Source: an uncultured Capnocytophaga sp. (GTDB taxonomy: Bacteria; Bacteroidota; Bacteroidia; Flavobacteriales; Flavobacteriaceae). Taken from it: a stretch of DNA of 11,770 bases. Of this stretch, positions 6,835-11,770 are shown piece after piece. The notes beneath the pieces are model-generated. The model was not told the DNA's origin and made no database searches. It saw only the letters and a list, made by a program, of their open reading frames with translations. The position numbers and the translations under genes are program-made. Each line of letters opens with the position of its first letter. The first letter of the stretch is position 1. The stretch lies in the NCBI GenBank assembly GCA_905372595.1, contig CAJPPS010000018.1, forward strand, positions 1 to 11,770. The letters are read 5' to 3'.

Positions 6835-7944
6835 CTACTGAGTGATTAAGGCGGTGATAAACTCGTAATCGTCTTCGTTATTGACAAAATCCATATAGGA
6901 CACATCTATAAAAAGGGTGTGTAACGAGGGATTACGCTCTAAAAAGGACAAATAACTCTGCTCAATCCGCTCCAAATAGTCTTTTGAGATAGGCAATTCA
7001 AAACTTCTACCTCTTTTTTGTATGTTTTTAAGCAAGATATCCGGCTGTTGGTGAAGGTAAATGTACAAATCAGGCTTTATCATTCTCTCAAAAAGCAGGA
7101 GAAACAGTTCCTCATAGAGGGTATATTCCTTGAAAGGAAGTGTTTCTTGGGCAAAGATAAGTGATTTAAAAAAAGCATAATCGGCTACCAAGAGGGGGTA
7201 CTCAGTTTGAGTAAGGGTCTGCTGGAGTTGCTTGTAACGCTCCTTGAGGAAGTTCAGTTCTGTAGCCAAGGCATATTGCTTTGGTGCCTTATAAAAATCC
7301 TCCAAGAAAGGATTGGTAGCAAACTCCTCCAATAACAATTGCCCTGAGAAATCCTTTGCCAAACGAGTAGCCAAGGAGGTTTTTCCTGCCCCTATATTAC
7401 CCTCTACCGTAATATAGTGATAAGGGATATTTGCCTTCCTTACAGGGAGAACAAACGTCTGCTTTACCAAGGTAAGAATAGCTGTATCGGGGCAAGCTTG
7501 TAGGAGCGCAGTGATAGTTTGCTTCTTTACTGGATCTGCAAAGTCAGGGGCTATATCGGCTAAAGGTTGTAGGACAAAGCGCCTTAATGCCAACTGAGGA
7601 TGGGGCACACAGAGCGTATCGGTCTGTACGACCCTATCACCATAGTAGAGGATATCAATATCCAAAGTACGTGCCTTATAGCCCTCAGAGGGTGTAGCAG
7701 TACGTACCCTGCCCAAGCGAGCTTCTATGGTATGGAGCTTAGGCAGAAGCGTCTCCAAAGGTAGGTCGGTACGGAGCTCTGCACATATATTATAGAAAGG
7801 TGTGGAGCTAAACCCCCAAGCAGGGGATTCGTACAAAGAGGATACCCTCACCACCTCACCTACTTCACGATGAAGCTGGAAAAGAGCGTGCTGGAGGTAC
7901 TGCGCACGATTACCAAGATTACTACCTAGAGAAAGAAAAAGCAT
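6835..7944 (-). CDS. folK: Bifunctional FolK (HPPK)-deoxynucleoside kinase fusion
   Basis: The 369-residue protein joins two enzymes. Residues 1-155 are 6-hydroxymethyl-7,8-dihydropterin pyrophosphokinase, which activates the pterin for folate synthesis: SLGSNLGNR (5-13), YESPAWGFSSTPFYN (38-52), RTLDIDILYYGD (92-103) and PHP...RRFVLQPL (115-128). After a linker (about 155-172), residues 173-369 form a deoxynucleoside kinase: P-loop EGNIGAGKTS (181-190), LEEFATNPFLEDFY (205-218) with the probable catalytic Glu206/Glu207, ADYAFFKS (254-261) and an arginine-rich lid KRGRSFE (310-316). The kinase phosphorylates deoxynucleosides for salvage; by family resemblance deoxyadenosine is plausible, but the substrate cannot be fixed from sequence. 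Such fusions are, to my knowledge, found in Bacteroidota. The gene starts 2 nt after the acpH stop and abuts the phosphopantetheinyl transferase start. Confidence 0.92.
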   Translation of the reverse strand: MLFLSLGSNLGNRAQYLQHALFQLHREVGEVVRVSSLYESPAWGFSSTPFYNICAELRTDLPLETLLPKLHTIEARLGRVRTATPSEGYKARTLDIDILYYGDRVVQTDTLCVPHPQLALRRFVLQPLADIAPDFADPVKKQTITALLQACPDTAILTLVKQTFVLPVRKANIPYHYITVEGNIGAGKTSLATRLAKDFSGQLLLEEFATNPFLEDFYKAPKQYALATELNFLKERYKQLQQTLTQTEYPLLVADYAFFKSLIFAQETLPFKEYTLYEELFLLLFERMIKPDLYIYLHQQPDILLKNIQKRGRSFELPISKDYLERIEQSYLSFLERNPSLHTLFIDVSYMDFVNNEDDYEFITALITQ

Positions 7945-7946
7945 TT

Positions 7947-8528
7947 TTAAACTATATGGTTAATAACAAATTTCTGTATTTCCTCAAAGAATGGAAGAAA
8001 CTCCGCTTCAAAAAGAGATTCGTCAGCTTGTAAGGAGGCTGTTGCATATTGCATCTGGGAGCGAAATTCGGTGCGTCTATCCATCTGATAGAGAATTTGG
8101 GCAAGCCCTGAATAGGATTGATAGGCTTTGAGCCAATTATCTTGTATCATATAGCGAGCAATCGTTTGGGTTTGTGGGTTTAACACCTCCTTTTTCTCCT
8201 GCAAAAGTGTATAAAAGCGGTTAATATAGCTATCCAAATCCTCTGAAGAGAATTTTTCCCAATGCTTGGTTAAGAAATAATCATAGAAAATATCTGTAAT
8301 CACTCCTGCATAATGCCCATAGATGGGTACCAACCGCCTTTTGCTCTCACGAAAAAGCGGATGTGAATCGGTGAATGTATCTATCTGCCTGTGTAAGAGA
8401 ATCCCACATTGTACCCGCTCTGGATAATTCAAATATTGCTTGCCTCGTATGGTATCTCCCATAAAGTTCCCAAGCTTCAGCTGGTCATCCTCCTCTCCAG
8501 ACAAGAAAATATGTGCTAGGAAATTCAT
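7947..8528 (-). CDS. acpH: Acyl carrier protein phosphodiesterase (AcpH, DUF479 family)
   Basis: This 193-residue protein is about the size of E. coli AcpH, which hydrolyses the 4'-phosphopantetheine arm from holo-ACP to give apo-ACP. The opening MNFLAHIFLS matches the family. The likely metal-site residues are His6, Asp25 (GNFMGDTIRG), His46 and Asp50 (HRQIDTFTD), with Asp79/Asp83 (ITDIFYDYFLTKHW) further on, an HD-phosphohydrolase-like set. It is the first gene of the minus-strand operon, and its ATG lies only 6 nt beyond the -7 promoter box, so the transcript should be nearly leaderless. The downstream folK fusion starts 2 nt after its stop. Many family members lack biochemical proof, so ACP hydrolase activity is a family-level inference, strengthened here by the phosphopantetheinyl transferase in the same operon. 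Confidence 0.87.
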   Translation of the reverse strand: MNFLAHIFLSGEEDDQLKLGNFMGDTIRGKQYLNYPERVQCGILLHRQIDTFTDSHPLFRESKRRLVPIYGHYAGVITDIFYDYFLTKHWEKFSSEDLDSYINRFYTLLQEKKEVLNPQTQTIARYMIQDNWLKAYQSYSGLAQILYQMDRRTEFRSQMQYATASLQADESLFEAEFLPFFEEIQKFVINHIV

Positions 8529-8534
8529 TGGCTA

Positions 8535-8565
8535 CAAAAGTAAGGATTTTTTCTGTTATAACAAA
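8535..8565 (-). promoter_or_regulatory. Promoter of the acpH-folK-PPTase-ruvX-dxs operon
   Basis: On the minus strand TTTG (8565-8562) is followed by exactly 19 nt and then TACTTTTG (8542-8535), a perfect TAnnTTTG -7 box. Architecture and spacing equal those of the adaptor promoter at 6-36. The start codon of acpH begins at 8528, so transcription should begin within a few bases of the ATG. Confidence 0.75.
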
Positions 8566-8628
8566 GCTTTTTTACAAATTTCTATTCACAGAATGAATCT
8601 GCTCCAAAAGAAAAAAATAAGATAAATC

Positions 8629-8659
8629 TTTTTTCTTTTGCAAAAATATACTACCTTTG
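8629..8659 (+). promoter_or_regulatory. Promoter of the DUF2520-KdsC-aminotransferase-lipoprotein operon
   Basis: TACCTTTG (8652-8659) is a perfect -7 box, identical to the adaptor promoter's. At the 19-nt spacing the -33 position reads TTTT (8629-8632), three of four matches to TTTG; a TTTG at 8637-8640 is too close to serve. The ATG at 8677 lies 17 nt after the box, giving a short leader of about 10-12 nt. The element is divergent from the acpH promoter within a 148-nt shared intergenic region. Confidence 0.6.
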
Positions 8660-8676
8660 GCGTTTGTTTGTTACCT

Positions 8677-9432
8677 ATGAGAACTGTAACCATTCTAGGA
8701 GGAGGAAATCTAGCTTATCATTTAGCACAAGTGCTTTCCAAGAGTTCCCATTACAGCCTTGTACAGCTGTATAACAGAAGCCCTCTGAGTAGTCATTTTT
8801 CAACGATTAACACTCAGAAGATAGCACATTTGGAAGACTTACTCCCTGTGGATATTTACCTCCTTTGTGTAAAAGACGAAGCTATTGCTGAGCTTTCTAC
8901 TCGCCTCCCTTTTGAAGGGCAATTGGTTGTACATACCTCCGGTAGTATGCCTCTGAATACCCTTAGCGAGAGGCAACGAAGAGGAGTTTTCTATCCTCTG
9001 CAGTCTTTTTCCAAGGAACAAGCTGTTGCTTTTGAGCAAGTACCTTTTTGCTTAGAGGCTGAATATCCAGAGGACTATCCTTTGTTGATCGAGCTGGCTA
9101 AGGAGTTCTCTCCTAAGTATTATTCTTTGGACAGCCAGCAAAGGCAATACTTACACTTAGGTGCTGTAATGCTTAATAATTTCACCAATCACCTTTGGTT
9201 CCTAAGCGAACAGCTCTGCAAGCGAGAAGGGATTCCTTTTGACCTCCTACGCCCTTTACTGGAGGAAACTTATCTCAAGGCTCAAGAGCTACCTTTCTTT
9301 GAGGCACAAACAGGCCCTGCTAAGCGTGGAGATAGAGCTGTTATTGAGAAACATCTATCTCTTTTACAAGGAATAGAAAAAGAAATTTACAAAAACATAT
9401 CTACTTCTATATTAAATACTTATGGAAAATAA
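8677..9432 (+). CDS. Rossmann-fold NAD(P)-binding protein with DUF2520 domain
   Basis: The 251-residue protein has an N-terminal Rossmann domain with the dinucleotide-binding loop ILGGGNLAYHLA (6-17), LLCVKDEAI (62-70) and HTSGS (86-90), as in ProC/F420-dependent reductase relatives. FYPLQSF (105-111) leads to a helical C-terminal DUF2520 domain marked by HLGAVMLNNFTNHL (160-173) and TGPAKRGD (212-219). The fold suggests a dehydrogenase or reductase on a small metabolite, but the substrate is not known to me and I do not assign one. I start at ATG 8677; the frame extends 13 codons upstream to a TTG at 8638, but the promoter -7 box (8652-8659) lies inside that extension. Its last 11 nt overlap the next gene, a KdsC-type phosphatase, so the two are translationally coupled. 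Confidence 0.88.
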   Translation: MRTVTILGGGNLAYHLAQVLSKSSHYSLVQLYNRSPLSSHFSTINTQKIAHLEDLLPVDIYLLCVKDEAIAELSTRLPFEGQLVVHTSGSMPLNTLSERQRRGVFYPLQSFSKEQAVAFEQVPFCLEAEYPEDYPLLIELAKEFSPKYYSLDSQQRQYLHLGAVMLNNFTNHLWFLSEQLCKREGIPFDLLRPLLEETYLKAQELPFFEAQTGPAKRGDRAVIEKHLSLLQGIEKEIYKNISTSILNTYGK

Positions 9433-9976
9433 AAATTACAAAGAACTCTTAAAGGACATCACTACCTTTATCTTTGATATTGATGGCGTAATGACAGGTT
9501 GTCAGGTATTGGTTACCAATGATGGAGACCTATTGCGATCAATGAATGTTAAGGATGGTTATGCCATCAAGCAAGCGATTCTACAAGGCTATAGGGTTGC
9601 TATTATTACAGGAGGAAGAAACGAAGGTACTCGATTACGATTCAACGAATTAGGTGTTACCGACATCTATATGGCAAATCACCTTAAAGTAGAGCCTCTT
9701 GCTCATTATATGACCAAATATGGAATTAAAGCTGAGGAAATCCTCTATATGGGTGATGATATTCCGGATGTAGGACCTATGAAACAGGTAGGGCTCCCTA
9801 CCTGCCCACAGGATGCTGTCGCTGAGGTAAAAGCTGTAGCTAAGTATATCTCACACCTCAACGGTGGAGAAGGTTGTGTAAGGGAAGTTATAGAGCAAGT
9901 GCTAAAAGTACAGGGAAAATGGGTGACTGAACTTACAGAAAGGTTAAATGTCTCAAAAATAATGCCTAATGATTAA
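9422..9976 (+). CDS. kdsC: KdsC-type HAD phosphatase (probable KDO 8-phosphate phosphatase)
   Basis: This 184-residue capless HAD-superfamily enzyme matches KdsC, which removes phosphate from 3-deoxy-D-manno-octulosonate 8-phosphate to give KDO for lipopolysaccharide. HAD motif I is FDIDGVMT (18-25, nucleophile Asp19 and acid/base Asp21), motif II is ITGG (62-65), the motif III lysine is probably Lys89 and motif IV is GDDIPD (111-116). The loops FxVKDGYAIK-like (42-50, NVKDGYAIK) and GGEGCVREVIE (148-158) are typical of KdsC and contribute to its tetrameric active site. The family also includes phosphatases for other nonulosonates and unassigned sugars, so KDO specificity is likely but not certain. 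It overlaps its upstream neighbour by 11 nt and its downstream neighbour by 8 nt. No other KDO gene (kdsA, kdsB) is in the window. Confidence 0.88.
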   Translation: MENKNYKELLKDITTFIFDIDGVMTGCQVLVTNDGDLLRSMNVKDGYAIKQAILQGYRVAIITGGRNEGTRLRFNELGVTDIYMANHLKVEPLAHYMTKYGIKAEEILYMGDDIPDVGPMKQVGLPTCPQDAVAEVKAVAKYISHLNGGEGCVREVIEQVLKVQGKWVTELTERLNVSKIMPND

Positions 9977-10811
9977 CTATAACGGAGAAATACAACAGAC
10001 ATCCCCTGCTCTATCTGCTAAAAATCGCGGATTCCTCTATGGAGATGGCGTTTTTGAACTTGTCAAATATGTAGAAGGGACTATCTTTTTCTGGGAAGAG
10101 CACTACCTAAGACTAATGGCTACAATGCGTATTGCTCGAATGGAAATTCCTAGTAACTTCACGCTGGAATTTCTAGAGGCTGAAATTATTAAAACTATAC
10201 AAGCTAATTCTCTTGCTTCCAAAGCCTTATGGGTTCGTATCACTATCACCCGAAAGGGAGGAATAAGCCTTACTCCTGAGGAAAATGAGATAGATTATTG
10301 CATTGATATAGAAGGTATTACTAACTTATTTTACCAAAACCTCAAGATTCCTTATGAAGTAGAGCTTTTCAAGGACTATTATACCCAAGCTGACCTATTA
10401 GGAACTCTGAATATTACCGGACGGATGCTACAGATTGTAGGAAGTGTTTTTGCTAGAGAAAATGACTACCAAAACTGTATCCTACTCAATACTCATAAGA
10501 ATGCCGTAAGCTTCCTAGATGGGAACCTATTCTTAGTTCAGGGAGAACAGATTCTTACTCCTCCCCTATCTGAAGGGGCTCCCAATGGAATCACACGGAA
10601 AAAGCTCATTGAAGCCATTCAAAAAACTAGTGATTTTTCCCTTGAGGAAAGACCTATTTCTCCTTTTGAACTACAGAAAGCCGATGAGCTCTTCCTTACC
10701 AATACAAAGCAAGGAATACAATCGGTGAGTAAGTATAGAAAAAAAGAATATAACAATATCGTGGCTACCAATTTATTAGGAAAGCTCAATACCCTAACTC
10801 GCTTAGGATAA
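9969..10811 (+). CDS. Class IV aminotransferase-fold protein, probably catalytically degenerate
   Basis: The 280-residue protein is a full-length member of PLP fold type IV (branched-chain and D-amino acid aminotransferases, aminodeoxychorismate lyase). Retained family features are RGFLYGDGVFE (20-30), the H-x-x-R phosphate-binding region EEHYLRL with Arg48, DGNLFLVQG (184-192), ILTPPLSEG (195-203) and NGITRKKL (206-213). The PLP-lysine motif, normally K-[TSH]-x-N about 20-25 residues before the IL-L strand, reads LNITGR (147-152): Asn148 occupies the lysine place, and there is no lysine between 136 and 176. The usual V-x-E glutamate that contacts the PLP ring nitrogen is Ser181. These losses suggest a non-PLP role or a protein drifting toward loss, although the frame is intact and length normal. 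It overlaps kdsC by 8 nt and precedes the lipoprotein gene by 22 nt. Confidence 0.85.
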   Translation: MINYNGEIQQTSPALSAKNRGFLYGDGVFELVKYVEGTIFFWEEHYLRLMATMRIARMEIPSNFTLEFLEAEIIKTIQANSLASKALWVRITITRKGGISLTPEENEIDYCIDIEGITNLFYQNLKIPYEVELFKDYYTQADLLGTLNITGRMLQIVGSVFARENDYQNCILLNTHKNAVSFLDGNLFLVQGEQILTPPLSEGAPNGITRKKLIEAIQKTSDFSLEERPISPFELQKADELFLTNTKQGIQSVSKYRKKEYNNIVATNLLGKLNTLTRLG

Positions 10812-10833
10812 GCAATATACACATATTTTAAAG

Positions 10834-11770
10834 ATGAAGCAAAGATATTTCTTCCCTCTCTTATTTCTGGCTATCCTTCTCTGGGTGGCTTGTGCCAGAA
10901 TAGGAGCTCCTACAGGGGGAGCTGAGGACAAAACTCCTCCAAAAGTACTGAAAACCCTCCCTGCCAATGAGTCTGTACATTTTACAGGGAATCGTATCCG
11001 GATTTATTTTGATGAATACATACAACTAAAAGATATTCGTAAGCAACTGATTATCTCTCCTCCTATGGAGTATTTTCCTGAAATTACCCCTTCAGGAAAC
11101 GCCGCCAAATATATAGATATCAGGATTTTGGACACCCTCAAGCCCAATACTACCTATACCCTTAACTTTGGTAAAAGTATTCAAGATAATAATGAGGGAA
11201 ACCCTCTGAGCTTCTACACCTATACTTTTTCTACTGGAAGTAGCATTGATTCTCTTACCCTAAAGGGAAGTATTAAGGATGCTCTTGCCCTAAAGCCTGA
11301 TAACTATGTGAATGTGATGCTCTATGAAAAAAATGAGAAATTCTCTGATTCCATTGTGTATAAGCAAAAACCTATGTATGTGGTCAATACGCTGGATAGC
11401 TTAACTACTTTTGAATTAACCCACCTTAAGGCAGGATCTTATCTCTTGGTGGCTATGAAGGATAAGGATAATAACTACCTCTTTGACCCTAAAACTGATA
11501 AAATAGGCTTCCACAAGCAATCCATAACCATTCCTACAGATAGTACTTTTAAGCTTTCCTTATTCAAGGAAGTGCCTCGTACTGTCGCCTCTCGACCTTT
11601 CCAATCCGGACAACAACGTGTCAGCATAGGCTACCAAGGAACTAAAGATAGCTTACAGGTAACGCCTATAGAGCCCTTGCCTAACCATTTTAAATGGGTA
11701 GTGGAGAAAGACCCTAAAAAAGATACTCTATGGCTCTGGTTTAAACCTAAAATAGAAGATTCCTTAAAAC
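10834..11770 (+). CDS. Ig-like (Big_5) domain lipoprotein, partial at window end
   Basis: An open frame starts at ATG 10834 and runs without a stop to the window end (312 codons visible), so the C-terminus is missing. Residues 1-20 form a lipoprotein signal: MKQR, a hydrophobic core, then WVAC with Cys20 as the probable lipidation site, although Trp at -3 is an atypical lipobox residue. An Ig-like Big_5 domain at about 33-133 is shown by KTPPKVLKTLPANESVHF, IRIYFDEYIQLKD and the end strands YTLNFGKSIQDNNEGNPL and YTFSTG. A second beta-rich region follows, with the DxDxNN-type loop KDKDNNYLFDPKTDK near 210-225. The residues after Cys20 (ARIGAPTGG) lack the Lys/Asp/Glu-rich lipoprotein export signal described in Capnocytophaga, so a periplasm-facing location is more likely. 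It follows the aminotransferase-like gene by 22 nt with no promoter of its own. Function is unknown. Confidence 0.85.
   Translation, partial: MKQRYFFPLLFLAILLWVACARIGAPTGGAEDKTPPKVLKTLPANESVHFTGNRIRIYFDEYIQLKDIRKQLIISPPMEYFPEITPSGNAAKYIDIRILDTLKPNTTYTLNFGKSIQDNNEGNPLSFYTYTFSTGSSIDSLTLKGSIKDALALKPDNYVNVMLYEKNEKFSDSIVYKQKPMYVVNTLDSLTTFELTHLKAGSYLLVAMKDKDNNYLFDPKTDKIGFHKQSITIPTDSTFKLSLFKEVPRTVASRPFQSGQQRVSIGYQGTKDSLQVTPIEPLPNHFKWVVEKDPKKDTLWLWFKPKIEDSLK

Noticed and set aside
8637..8640. TTTG as -33 box for the DUF2520 operon promoter
   Set aside because: It leaves only 11 nt to the -7 box, far from the 19 nt seen in the two clear promoters of this window.
1..11770. CRISPR array, tRNA, transposon ends or phage genes
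   Set aside because: Reading both strands gave no regularly spaced repeats, cloverleaf with CCA-type end, terminal inverted repeats next to a transposase, or integrase. The window reads as stable core chromosome.

Overview
The window looks like ordinary chromosome from a low-GC member of the Bacteroidota, most likely a flavobacterium of the Capnocytophaga type. The evidence is four copies of the Bacteroidota -7 element (TAnnTTTG), two of them with a TTTG -33 box exactly 19 nt upstream; the eukaryote/archaea-like glycyl-tRNA synthetase; a FolK-deoxynucleoside kinase fusion; and a DUF2520-KdsC-class IV aminotransferase-lipoprotein gene order that I associate with this phylum. The genus is a guess from protein feel. 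There are no tRNA or rRNA genes, insertion sequences, CRISPR arrays or phage genes, and no gene-free stretch longer than 300 bases.

Layout. (1) 1-1270: a membrane-anchored RND-type efflux adaptor with its own good promoter and a strong hairpin terminator, with no pump or outer-membrane channel beside it in the window. (2) 1290-4012, plus strand: dinB (translesion polymerase IV), then the glycyl-tRNA synthetase gene under its own -7 element. (3) 4050-8528, minus strand: a tightly packed five-gene operon, read from the right as acpH (ACP phosphodiesterase) - folK/deoxynucleoside kinase fusion - Sfp-type phosphopantetheinyl transferase - ruvX - dxs. It converges with the synthetase gene at about 4013-4049. 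(4) 8529-8676: a divergent promoter region. (5) 8677-11770, plus strand: a Rossmann/DUF2520 protein, a KdsC-type HAD phosphatase, a class IV aminotransferase-fold protein, and an Ig-like (Big_5) lipoprotein cut off by the window end. The first three genes overlap.

How they fit together. The minus operon supplies cofactor and precursor steps: folate pterin activation, deoxynucleoside salvage, ACP prosthetic-group attachment and apparently also removal, and isoprenoid entry through DXS. The plus operon links KDO/LPS phosphatase chemistry with envelope lipoprotein output and two proteins of unclear function.

I see no obvious new multi-gene system such as defence, CRISPR or a secondary-metabolite cluster. 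The points most worth following are: (a) the class IV aminotransferase homologue appears to have lost both the PLP-binding lysine and the glutamate that contacts the PLP ring, so it may be a pseudoenzyme; (b) an ACP phosphodiesterase and a phosphopantetheinyl transferase, which catalyse opposite reactions, share one operon; (c) the FolK-kinase fusion; and (d) the operon's promoter sits so close to the acpH start codon that the message should be nearly leaderless. Two upstream TTG starts (for glyS and the DUF2520 gene) overlap or precede promoter elements, so I use the downstream ATG starts.
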